A stretch of 35,515 nucleotides of DNA from IMG/VR virus record IMGVR_UViG_3300042992_000069, positions 1-35,515 of that record. One strand, 5' to 3'. This DNA is from a virus. The notes beneath the pieces were generated by a model, which saw only the letters and a list, made by a program, of their open reading frames with translations, ran no database searches and was not told the DNA's origin. Below are positions 1-5,302 of this stretch, piece after piece (positions within the stretch are counted from its first letter, which is position 1; each line of letters opens with the position of its first letter). Both the position numbers and the translations under genes were made by a program.

Positions 1-42
1 AGCCACACCTATAGAATGAATGATGTGTTAGGGCAAGAGCAT

Positions 43-90
43 TTACTAAGGCTTTAGTCTGAACGATAGAGAAGGCTAATGTCTTAGTAA
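43..90 (+). ncRNA. Long stem-loop, possible structured RNA element
   Basis: Bases 43-60 pair with 73-90 in 17 of 18 positions (two of them G-U), with one T-T mismatch at 53/80 and a 12-base loop at 61-72. Such a long, nearly perfect stem is unlikely by chance. No T-tract follows, so it is not a simple terminator. It belongs to no RNA family I recognise. Which strand is transcribed is inferred from the uniform direction of the genes. Confidence 0.45.
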
Positions 91-119
91 GGGCTCTGTG
101 CGTGTAGGGCAAAGGCAAG

Positions 120-158
120 AGAAGGCAAAGGGCTGAAGTATGAAGCAGCTTGCCTTCT
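120..158 (+). ncRNA. Bulged stem-loop, possible structured RNA element
   Basis: AGAAGGCAA at 120-128 is the exact reverse complement of TTGCCTTCT at 150-158. The stem continues with GCTG at 132-135 against CAGC at 146-149 after a three-base bulge (129-131), closing on a ten-base loop. It sits 30 bases after the hairpin at 43-90 and also lacks a T-tract. The two together suggest one folded RNA, but function and boundaries are unknown. Confidence 0.4.
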
Positions 159-230
159 GTGCGGTGGCTGTTATTAGTCACTTAGTCATAAGAATAGTAT
201 ATAAGTCTTGGCTTGGCATAGCATGCACCA

Positions 231-301
231 CCTTGCATCACTAGTCATGTAGCATGTACTTAGTCTTAGCATCCACATGTCCTTGCCTTGCATGCTAGTC
301 A
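231..301. repeat. Direct repeat pair and TAGTC-rich stretch
   Basis: CCTTGCAT-CA-CTAGTCA at 231-247 recurs as CCTTGCAT-G-CTAGTCA at 286-301. The pentamer TAGTC occurs at 55, 175, 183, 242, 261, 296 and 376, seven times in under 330 bases, where fewer than one would be expected by chance. These could be protein-binding sites or parts of a folded RNA. Confidence 0.5.
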
Positions 302-369
302 GAAACTTTTCTGCTGAGATTACATTTGTAAAATTATTTTGTAACACAGATCATTGCCTCAGATTTCAT

Positions 370-422
370 GGGGGGTAGTCCCATTTGGCTTGGCCCCCCG
401 GGGGTCAATTGCATATGACCCC
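370..422 (+). promoter_or_regulatory. Alternative (mutually exclusive) hairpins
   Basis: Four segments can pair in competing ways. G-run 370-375 can pair with C-run 394-399; that C-run can also pair with the adjacent G-run 400-404; and GGGGTCA 401-407 pairs perfectly with TGACCCC 416-422 around an eight-base loop. Overlapping 1:2, 2:3 and 3:4 pairings are the hallmark of attenuators and riboswitch-like switches. No ligand or leader peptide is evident, and this lies upstream of the promoter at 457-487. Confidence 0.4.
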
Positions 423-456
423 ACACCACCTCTAATATAAAATAATCTTACCCCCG

Positions 457-487
457 TTTGGAATTTTAAAATTTAGTTTTATATTTG
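457..487 (+). promoter_or_regulatory. Bacteroidota-type promoter
   Basis: TTTG at 457-460 is followed by a 19-base spacer and TATATTTG at 480-487, an exact match to the Bacteroidota primary-sigma consensus (-33 TTTG, -7 TAnnTTTG). Transcription should begin near base 494. A terminator hairpin starts only about 23 bases later (517-550), so the product is either a short RNA or an attenuated leader for the accessory genes from 571 onward. Confidence 0.65.
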
Positions 488-516
488 TCACGCTATAATA
501 AGGGGTTATTACTAGT

Positions 517-565
517 ACAAAGGTCTGGAGTTGAAAGCCCGGGCCTTTGTTATTTTATTATATTT
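517..565 (+). terminator. Intrinsic terminator or attenuator
   Basis: ACAAAGG at 517-523 pairs with CCTTTGT at 544-550, extended inward by a G-U and a C-G pair, and is followed by a T-rich tail (TTATTTTATTATATTT). It ends just before the lipoprotein start at 571 and follows the promoter at 457-487, so it may end upstream transcripts or tune readthrough into the accessory operon. Confidence 0.6.
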
Positions 566-570
566 GTCTC

Positions 571-702
571 ATGGATAAATGGAAACTATTTTGCCTATAT
601 ATATTTGCTGTATGTGTAGGAGTTGCTATAGGGTATCTTATGACTGGATGCAAGTCATCTGAGAAATGTGATGCTTATAGTAATACAGAGTTTGGAAAAT
701 AA
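571..702 (+). CDS. Small lipoprotein (43 aa)
   Basis: A 43-residue frame with a basic-hydrophobic start, a membrane segment at about residues 6-24 and a lipobox LMTGC ending at Cys27, then a short polar tail with a further Cys. This is the layout of a signal-peptidase-II substrate anchored in the envelope. It is the first gene after the non-coding region, directly behind a terminator, and is followed 15 bases later by the metallopeptidase-like gene. Small early phage lipoproteins often act in superinfection exclusion, but nothing here shows that. It could also be a lysis accessory. The frame and lipobox are seen; the role is unknown. Confidence 0.6.
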   Translation: MDKWKLFCLYIFAVCVGVAIGYLMTGCKSSEKCDAYSNTEFGK

Positions 703-717
703 TTTGTATATTAGTAT

Positions 718-1164
718 ATGAAGAAGTTTGACATGGGTAAGTATGTACTCTTAGTAGGCAATGATGCTACTGAGATTTTTGACTATTACAAAGTCCCGGA
801 GATGCATGGCTTGAACAGAGCAGATGCACAAGCTGAAGAAGTAGATAAGACCAAAGGCAATGGTGTATATATTTATGGCTGGACTAACTATGATCCCGCT
901 GATAAGAAGTTAACAGCAAAAGCTCCCCACAAACCTTTCTTGTTTTTGAACATGGGTACTTTTAAGAAGTATTCTACTACAGAGAAAGCCACAGCTGTTA
1001 TGCATGAAACTATGCACATGAGTATTCTATTAAATAACTGGAAGATCATGGACAAAGAAGAAGAAGCTATTCAGTTTGCTGAAGATGAAGCAAACAAGAT
1101 CATTGAGAAACTAAAGACTACTAAGGTAGAAGCACCAAAGAAAAACTTCTTCTCTAGAAAGTGA
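718..1164 (+). CDS. HExxH metallopeptidase-like protein
   Basis: The protein (148 aa) carries a zinc-binding HExxH motif, HETMH at residues 96-100, inside the amphipathic helix typical of zincins. A second helix rich in Glu/Asp at residues 113-128 could provide the third ligand, as in gluzincins. No signal peptide is visible, so it probably acts in the cytoplasm. Family and substrate are not recognised. The start codon lies four bases after the TTTGTATATTA element at 703-713, so a leaderless transcript is possible. The stop overlaps the GTG start of the next gene, so the two are probably translationally coupled. Catalytic activity is inferred from the motif only. Confidence 0.6.
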   Translation: MKKFDMGKYVLLVGNDATEIFDYYKVPEMHGLNRADAQAEEVDKTKGNGVYIYGWTNYDPADKKLTAKAPHKPFLFLNMGTFKKYSTTEKATAVMHETMHMSILLNNWKIMDKEEEAIQFAEDEANKIIEKLKTTKVEAPKKNFFSRK

Positions 1165-1829
1165 AAGTCTACTTTGATCACATTAATGGGTTTGGTAAAG
1201 TAAGTGATCTAGAAGTTATAGTCAATTGTGCTTATGGTATACTAGATCCTAATGAATCTTCTACAGATGCACTTAAACAAGGCTGGATTCCCTGGGAGGG
1301 TAGATGGTACAATGAAAGAAGTACCCGGATTAATTTATCTGAGTACTCCCCATCAAAGACAACTAAGAAATTATCAAAGAGAGTTATAGTTCAAGCAGGT
1401 AATGTAGCTGCTGAAAGAGAAAAGTATTCTGAGCTCTATGAGAAGTATTGTGACTATCATGGGTTTAAACGGGATATTAGTTTATCATCATTTGAAGATT
1501 GCTCTGTTATAGAATACTGGGATGGAGATCTAATAGGGATAAGTTTATACAAAACATTCAATGATCAATTTGTGGCATACCAGTTTATATGGGATTATGC
1601 TAATCCTAAATTATCACTAGGTACTGTAGCTCAAATGTATGAATGTGAAACAGCTAGAATATTAGGCTGTGAATATGTATATTTGTTGGGTGGGTATGAG
1701 CAGTGTTGTTTGTATAAATCTAATTATTCTGGGTTTGAGTTTTGGACAGGTAGAGAATGGTCAACAGATATAGAGTTATATAAGACACTAGTAGAGCGGG
1801 ATGAAAAAATTAAAATGGAACTACCATGA
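1161..1829 (+). CDS. Aminoacyl-tRNA-protein transferase-like (Bpt/ATE family)
   Basis: This 222-residue protein follows the leucyl/arginyl-tRNA-protein transferase pattern along most of its length. Residues 38-74 match the QGW-x-x-x-G-x-x-Y and R-x-x-x-x-x-Y/F-x-P-x-K/R-x-x-x-x region. Residues 92-112 match the LY-x-x-Y...F-x-x-F region. Residues 145-195 match the GNAT-like core: the D-Y-x-x-P-x-L-SLGT motif, the ETAR helix, EYVYLLGGY, and YKSNYSGFEFW. Known members add Leu or Arg to protein N-termini and so create N-degrons. The N-terminal cysteine cluster of bacterial Bpt is missing; Cys23 is the only Cys in the first 95 residues. The start is GTG, overlapping the upstream stop (GTGA). Family placement is good; substrate and activity are inference. 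Confidence 0.65.
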   Translation: MKVYFDHINGFGKVSDLEVIVNCAYGILDPNESSTDALKQGWIPWEGRWYNERSTRINLSEYSPSKTTKKLSKRVIVQAGNVAAEREKYSELYEKYCDYHGFKRDISLSSFEDCSVIEYWDGDLIGISLYKTFNDQFVAYQFIWDYANPKLSLGTVAQMYECETARILGCEYVYLLGGYEQCCLYKSNYSGFEFWTGREWSTDIELYKTLVERDEKIKMELP

Positions 1830-2023
1830 TCTATGAACCTACTAACAGAGTAGAAGTTATTACACCAAAAGGGCCGGGGGTTATTTGGTTAGTTACTGAC
1901 TATGGGCATGAAACAGATACTATATACACTGTAATAATAAATGAAACAGGAGAGTTCTGGCAGTATACTCATAAAGACATACGTGCAAAAAGTAATATAA
2001 CTTTTCACAGAGTGATTAAATAA
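1826..2023 (+). CDS. Small beta-strand (SH3-like) hypothetical protein
   Basis: A 65-residue protein predicted to be nearly all beta: VEVITPKGPGVIWLV, then DYGHETDTIYTVII, then a GEFWQYTHKDI segment. The pattern of a glycine turn, an aromatic strand and a conserved GE-x-W hairpin resembles small SH3-like barrels seen next to phage accessory genes. It overlaps the transferase-like gene by four bases (ATGA), so it is probably translated with it and could be a partner. Function unknown. Confidence 0.6.
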   Translation: MIYEPTNRVEVITPKGPGVIWLVTDYGHETDTIYTVIINETGEFWQYTHKDIRAKSNITFHRVIK

Positions 2024-2056
2024 TTTAGTATATTGTATAGTACTAAATAATATATC

Positions 2057-2194
2057 ATGGCAAAAATAAAAGAACTAACAACGAAACTAGTTACCACTAA
2101 AGTATCCCGTCCAGGCATACATGCTAAAACTAAAACTAGTCAGCTTAAGTCAAGCAAGAAATATAAAAAGTTATATAGAGGACAAGGTAAATAA
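2057..2194 (+). CDS. Conserved basic microprotein (45 aa)
   Basis: A 45-residue, strongly basic frame starting MAKIKEL and containing RPGIHAKTKTSQ and a lysine-rich KSSKKYKKLYRGQGK end. I recall near-identical RPG-(I/V)-HAKTKTS microproteins from many environmental phages, which supports a real gene rather than chance. The start ATG sits in the context TATATCATGG, like several starts here, and TTAGTATATTG at 2025-2035 lies just upstream. The charge suggests nucleic-acid or ribosome binding, but no function is established. Confidence 0.65.
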   Translation: MAKIKELTTKLVTTKVSRPGIHAKTKTSQLKSSKKYKKLYRGQGK

Positions 2195-2232
2195 ATTTTA
2201 TATATATTTGCTTGTAATTAAAAACCAATAAA

Positions 2233-2508
2233 ATGCAACTAAAAGGAAGACGGGTTTTATTAAATAAACCAGAAGTAAAAGAATCTCAATTTGAATTAAG
2301 TGAAGCTGACAAGCATGCACTTGAAATGGACATGAGAAAAACATGGACTAAACTAGAAGTTTATGCCATAGGGAATGAAGTAGAATCAGTAAAGGTAGGG
2401 GATAAAGTGTATATGGGAATCACTGGTCTACAAGCATCTGAAGCAGTAGAGCTAGAAGATGGAATGAAGTTAATGGTTGCTGAAAGAGACATTGCAATTG
2501 TATGGTAA
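2233..2508 (+). CDS. GroES-like co-chaperonin
   Basis: The 91-residue protein fits the Cpn10 fold. The start LKGRRVLLNK matches the PLGDRVLVK strand of GroES. Residues 12-36 form a longer polar loop where the GroEL-binding mobile loop belongs. The rest, VYAIGNEV, VKVGDKVYM, AVELEDGMKLMVAERDIAIVW, matches the VVAVG, VKVGDKV, DG-x-x-x-L-x-V-x-E-x-DI-x-AV signature. Phage co-chaperonins such as T4 gp31 replace host GroES so that GroEL folds phage capsid protein; a similar role is inferred. It overlaps the next gene by seven bases and follows a TATATTTG element at 2203-2210. Confidence 0.7.
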   Translation: MQLKGRRVLLNKPEVKESQFELSEADKHALEMDMRKTWTKLEVYAIGNEVESVKVGDKVYMGITGLQASEAVELEDGMKLMVAERDIAIVW

Positions 2509-2810
2509 ACTTTACAGAAGAATCAGAGAACTTGTATAACAGTAAGATGTATACACCCTTTGATAAGATAGTATCTAAACAGATACCATTGACAGATAGA
2601 TTGGTAAATCTTGATAGACCCAAGTATTATGGTGGAGCAGGAAATACTTATGAGGTATTTAATGTATTAGAAGCCTGGGGTTTAGATGAAGACTTTTATC
2701 TAGGGAATGTTATAAAGTATTTAGCACGAGCTGGTAAAAAAACTTCTAACAAAAAAGAAGACTTACAAAAAGCTTTAGTATATTTACAAAGAAGAATTGA
2801 TAGATTATGA
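2502..2810 (+). CDS. DUF3310-type protein
   Basis: Residues 40-100 show the DUF3310 signature: PKYYGG, a helix with YEVFNVLEAWGL, the core YLGNVIKYLARAGKK, and a closing helix EDLQKALVYLQRRI. This small helical domain is common in phages next to nucleotide-metabolism and accessory genes; its biochemical role is not established. The protein is 102 aa, usual for the family once an N-terminal extension of about 35 residues is allowed. It overlaps both neighbours by a few bases, so it belongs to the tightly packed accessory operon. Confidence 0.8.
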   Translation: MVNFTEESENLYNSKMYTPFDKIVSKQIPLTDRLVNLDRPKYYGGAGNTYEVFNVLEAWGLDEDFYLGNVIKYLARAGKKTSNKKEDLQKALVYLQRRIDRL

Positions 2811-3061
2811 GTGAAGAATTAGCATTTAGAGAAACTAAGATCTATTCCTTTGGGGATATCTTAGTTGGTTTAGACTCAGAAGAGATTAATGAGTCAGAAC
2901 AAATTATTGAACTTAGAAAAGTATTTTCTAAAGTAGCTGAAGATCTTAAGGACAACTATAATGAAAATAGATCTCCAGTAAAAAGTTTATTATTTGATCA
3001 GACAATTGGTGACTTGACAAGAGCTTTACTAATGTCTGAAAGATTATTAAATATGAAGTAA
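2807..3061 (+). CDS. Small helical hypothetical protein (84 aa)
   Basis: An 84-residue acidic protein predicted to be mostly alpha-helical after a short strand (KIYSFGDILVGL). Helices lie at about residues 30-50 and 58-82. No Cys, signal or membrane segment. It overlaps the DUF3310 gene by four bases (ATGA) and shares TAATG with the next gene, so expression is coupled. I do not recognise the family; a resemblance to small helical anti-defence proteins was considered and is too weak to use. Confidence 0.55.
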   Translation: MSEELAFRETKIYSFGDILVGLDSEEINESEQIIELRKVFSKVAEDLKDNYNENRSPVKSLLFDQTIGDLTRALLMSERLLNMK

Positions 3062-3252
3062 TGAGAATAGTTGCAATCATTGTGTTATTTACATGCATTG
3101 CCATGCTTTGGGCAATAGCACATATCTTATATAAACCAGTATTTGATAAGATATCACAACAGTATGTAATTAATGAAGATGATTTTAAAATTGCAAATAT
3201 TTGCATTGCAGTTATGTTAGCCCTTGCACTAACAATTGGCCTACTACTATAG
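3061..3252 (+). CDS. Small two-helix membrane protein (63 aa)
   Basis: Two hydrophobic segments, about residues 2-23 and 44-62, flank a polar linker containing Asp/Glu/Lys, giving a helical-hairpin inner-membrane protein. This could be a holin-like or exclusion protein, but the recognisable holin is at 7179. It is the last gene before a strong terminator, so it ends the accessory operon. The start overlaps the preceding stop (TAATG). The membrane topology is seen in the sequence; the function is unknown. Confidence 0.6.
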   Translation: MRIVAIIVLFTCIAMLWAIAHILYKPVFDKISQQYVINEDDFKIANICIAVMLALALTIGLLL

Positions 3253-3320
3253 CCTGTATCTCTCTTTCCAAGGTTAATACAAACAGGCTCGTCCCCAGTT
3301 GCAAAGCTGGGGATTTTTTT
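3251..3320 (+). terminator. Double-hairpin intrinsic terminator
   Basis: Two hairpins in series follow the membrane-protein gene. AGCCTGT (3251-3257) pairs with ACAGGCT (3283-3289) over a 25-base loop. Then CCCCAG (3293-3298) pairs with CTGGGG (3307-3312) around an eight-base loop and is followed by ATTTTTTT. The second is a textbook intrinsic terminator; the first may stabilise it or be a separate element. Confidence 0.85.
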
Positions 3321-3328
3321 GTATATTA
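3299..3328 (+). promoter_or_regulatory. Promoter nested in the terminator
   Basis: TTG at 3299-3301, in the terminator loop, is spaced by 20 bases from TATATTA at 3322-3328, matching the arrangement at the other promoters of this window. The ATG of the next gene is only four bases after the -7-like element, so initiation here would give a leaderless mRNA. The same TTTGTATATTAGT string precedes the ATG at 718. Confidence 0.5.
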
Positions 3329-3332
3329 GTGT

Positions 3333-3644
3333 ATGGCAGAATTTGTTAAACAAGGGGAAGTTAATGTAGCTGGTACAATACTATATATAGGTTCAGCTAA
3401 TCCAGTATTAACTAAGATAACAACCTTAAGGTTTTATAATCCTTTAGCATATGTGCTTACACTAGAAAGATATGATGCAATATCTGCTACTAGTGAAACA
3501 TTATATGAGTTAAACTTAGATCCTGGAGATACAGTTACTGATGATTTAATATATGCTCTAAAAGAAGGGGATGAGTTAGTTGTATACTCAGATATTCCTG
3601 GTACTACTTATTATGTATACGGTATAGATTATGCAAGTAGTTGA
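3333..3644 (+). CDS. Beta-rich virion-associated protein
   Basis: A 103-residue protein with alternating beta strands (VNVAGTILYIG, KITTLRFYN, AYVLTLERYD, DELVVYSD, TYYVYGIDY) and a Gly-Asp turn, with no Cys, signal or membrane segment. This looks like a single beta-sandwich such as a fibre base, adaptor or decoration domain. It is the first gene after the terminator and overlaps the fibre gene by 14 bases, so it is probably an adaptor or partner of that fibre. The fold is inferred from strand pattern only. Confidence 0.55.
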   Translation: MAEFVKQGEVNVAGTILYIGSANPVLTKITTLRFYNPLAYVLTLERYDAISATSETLYELNLDPGDTVTDDLIYALKEGDELVVYSDIPGTTYYVYGIDYASS

Positions 3645-4611
3645 TAATAATGGAAATGTATTTGGTGGTGGATTACAAATAAATGGTCCAGATGGTAAAC
3701 CAAAAACTAGTGGTGGAGGTGGGGGAGGTGCTCCTTCTGGTCCAGCTGGTGGGGATCTATCTGGTAGTTATCCTAACCCGGGAGTAGTATGGGCTAATGG
3801 TTTACCCACTTATGACTTACAGTATTATCCACTAAGTTTAAATCCAGCAGGATATATTACAACTGCAGCTCTGTCAGGTTATTTAACTGCAGCTACTGCC
3901 GCAAGTACCTATTATCCTCTTACAAATCCTAGTGGGTTTATCTCAGGTATAACAGGATCTATGGTTACTAGTGCTTTAGGATTTACACCTTATAATAGTA
4001 CAAACCCATCAGGATTTATAACTTCCTCAGCATTAGGACCTTATCTTACAGCAGCAACTGCAGCTAGTACCTATCAACCTACATTGGTATCAGGCACCAA
4101 CATCAAGACAGTGAACGGGAATTCACTGCTAGGTAGTGGGAATTTAACCATCGGCCCCAGGCTAATGGGATATAGTGGAATACTAGGCACTCCTACTACA
4201 GGCACAAGTATAACTATATGTCATTCATTACTCATCCCTGCCAATACATTAAACAGCAACAATATCCTGCAGGTAGTATTTAGGATGTACCGACAATCAG
4301 GCAATGTAGGGCAGATGTATGGACGTATCTACTTCAACACTACCAACAGCTTAACAGGTGCTACATTAATTAGTGGTATATTTAGTTTCAATGCTGGGCA
4401 GTTCATACTTTACTGCGAGCGTAACTATAGCTATGATGGCACAAGTCTTAGGGCAACAGGAGGAAATACAATTGAATATAATCCAGGTACCACTATACAA
4501 ACCACTGCATTCAATAGAACAGTTAATCAATATATCTTATTTACTATGCAATGTCAAAACATTGCCGATGTAGCTAACATAGATATGTATAAAGTATTTG
4601 CATATGTTTAA
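3631..4611 (+). CDS. Tail or head fibre protein
   Basis: The 326-residue protein is a modular fibre. A flexible GGGGGG linker (near residues 30-35) is followed by the GGDLSGSYPNP motif common in phage fibres. Two shaft repeats share LTAATAAST-Y and NPSGFI (about residues 70-150). The GTNIKTVNGNSLLGSGNLTI motif (about 159-178) usually precedes the last domain of phage fibres. The C-terminal 145 residues (SLLIPANTLN, RMYRQSG, RIYFNTTNSL) form a beta knob, probably trimeric and receptor-binding. Assignment as a fibre is solid; attachment to tail or head cannot be seen. Confidence 0.85.
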   Translation: MQVVDNNGNVFGGGLQINGPDGKPKTSGGGGGGAPSGPAGGDLSGSYPNPGVVWANGLPTYDLQYYPLSLNPAGYITTAALSGYLTAATAASTYYPLTNPSGFISGITGSMVTSALGFTPYNSTNPSGFITSSALGPYLTAATAASTYQPTLVSGTNIKTVNGNSLLGSGNLTIGPRLMGYSGILGTPTTGTSITICHSLLIPANTLNSNNILQVVFRMYRQSGNVGQMYGRIYFNTTNSLTGATLISGIFSFNAGQFILYCERNYSYDGTSLRATGGNTIEYNPGTTIQTTAFNRTVNQYILFTMQCQNIADVANIDMYKVFAYV

Positions 4612-4747
4612 TTACAATGGAATAGAGTATACAATCACAGGACCTATTGAAGTAGTGAGTGATACACAACTGCACGTAGAAACGGACAAGGGTATCATTC
4701 TAGTAGATGATACAATGGATATATATAAAGAATTAGTTTCTAATTAG
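4604..4747 (+). CDS. Small hypothetical protein after the fibre (47 aa)
   Basis: A 47-residue frame beginning eight bases before the fibre stop. It reads as a short beta hairpin protein: YNGIEYTITGPIEV, then QLHVETDKGIILVDD. The size and overlap suggest a translationally coupled fibre accessory such as a chaperone or cap. No family recognised. It is short and could be missed by gene finders, but it fills the gap exactly up to the next promoter. Confidence 0.5.
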   Translation: MFNYNGIEYTITGPIEVVSDTQLHVETDKGIILVDDTMDIYKELVSN

Positions 4748-4777
4748 TTTGTTATCTAAATAATTTTCATTATATTA
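4748..4777 (+). promoter_or_regulatory. Promoter of the knob-protein and lysis operon
   Basis: TTTG at 4748-4751, 19-base spacer, TATATTA at 4771-4777. The predicted start point lies near 4784 and gives a leader of about 36 bases before the ATG at 4820. No terminator separates this unit from the fibre gene, so it may add transcripts for the genes up to the terminator at 9184-9214. Confidence 0.6.
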
Positions 4778-4819
4778 TAGATATAGTGTATACAATTATT
4801 ATTTTAAAAACAAAAGATC

Positions 4820-5302
4820 ATGGATATTTTAAATTTTATTTCTTGGATTAAAGCCGGAAACTACAGAGAAACTCTTCCTACAGATGTTTCTAACTTATTA
4901 GCGGTTGGAGCTAAAGACCCTAGCAGAGATGATGCTTGGTTGCCTCTTGCAGTAAATGCAGCACCTTTACAATCTTTGTACGATACAGGTACTGTAACTC
5001 AATTAACAAATATTAATACGGCTGTTACTTTAAATACACATGCCGGAGTTATTAATACAGTAAATGCAGCTACTGCACCAGGTACACCGGATGTATTTGT
5101 ATTAAATAATACAAATATAGAAGCAAATTCAATTTTGCTTTTAAGTATTAATTATCCATCTGTTGGATCAGGTACTCCAGTAGTATCTTCAGAAATTAAT
5201 GCACTGGGTAATTCTGCAAGGATTATTATTAGAAATCCAGATGCTTCTGGCCCATTGGATCAACCATTAAACATTCATTTCTTGATTATTAATCCTGCAT
5301 AA
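4820..5302 (+). CDS. Beta-rich virion protein (fibre/knob-like)
   Basis: A 160-residue protein with a short helical start (MDILNFISWIKAGNY), a region with TVTQLTNINTAVTLNTHAGV, and a C-terminal beta part (VFVLNNTNI, SILLLSINYP, SARIIIRNPD, NIHFLIINPA). The TNI-x-TAVTLN-x-x-AG pattern is one I associate with phage fibre and decoration proteins of environmental phages. It is the first gene after the promoter at 4748-4777 and shares TAATG with the next. Role as a virion surface protein is inferred. Confidence 0.6.
   Translation: MDILNFISWIKAGNYRETLPTDVSNLLAVGAKDPSRDDAWLPLAVNAAPLQSLYDTGTVTQLTNINTAVTLNTHAGVINTVNAATAPGTPDVFVLNNTNIEANSILLLSINYPSVGSGTPVVSSEINALGNSARIIIRNPDASGPLDQPLNIHFLIINPA

Larger units (their letters stand above)
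1..570. other. Non-coding, structured, repeat-rich intergenic region
   Basis: No open frame of useful length or with a plausible start is visible on either strand, and base composition is clearly richer in G+C than the genes that follow. The stretch contains at least three strong inverted repeats (43-90, 120-158, 370-422), a direct repeat (231-301), seven copies of the pentamer TAGTC, a Bacteroidota-type promoter and a terminator. No tRNA cloverleaf was found. It could be a module boundary encoding one or more structured RNAs, or a control region; the sequence alone does not decide between these. Confidence 0.6.

Noticed and set aside
394-404. CCCCCCGGGGG palindrome as an attachment site for integration
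   Set aside because: No integrase gene or tRNA end is in the window, and the runs fit hairpin pairing better.
1-430. tRNA or known small RNA in the non-coding left end
   Set aside because: No cloverleaf with a T-loop GTTC and matching acceptor stem could be built from the hairpins.
2203-2210. TATATTTG before the GroES-like gene (and at 559-566, 600-607 and 33200-33207) as promoters
   Set aside because: No TTTG or TTG at 19-21 bases upstream; one lies inside a gene. The motif alone is not enough in AT-rich DNA.
2807-3061. Anti-CBASS or Thoeris anti-defence protein (Acb2/Tad-like)
   Set aside because: Helical and of the right size, but no conserved residues that I can match; naming it would be a guess.
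3850-4080. Repeats in the fibre gene as a CRISPR or transposon feature
   Set aside because: They are in-frame coding repeats of the fibre shaft (LTAATAAST-Y), of unequal length and without spacers.
4373-4573. Second-frame + strand frames inside large genes (4373, 12016, 18699, 19209, 22923, 26924)
   Set aside because: They lie entirely within genes with strong domain evidence and show no domain or start context.
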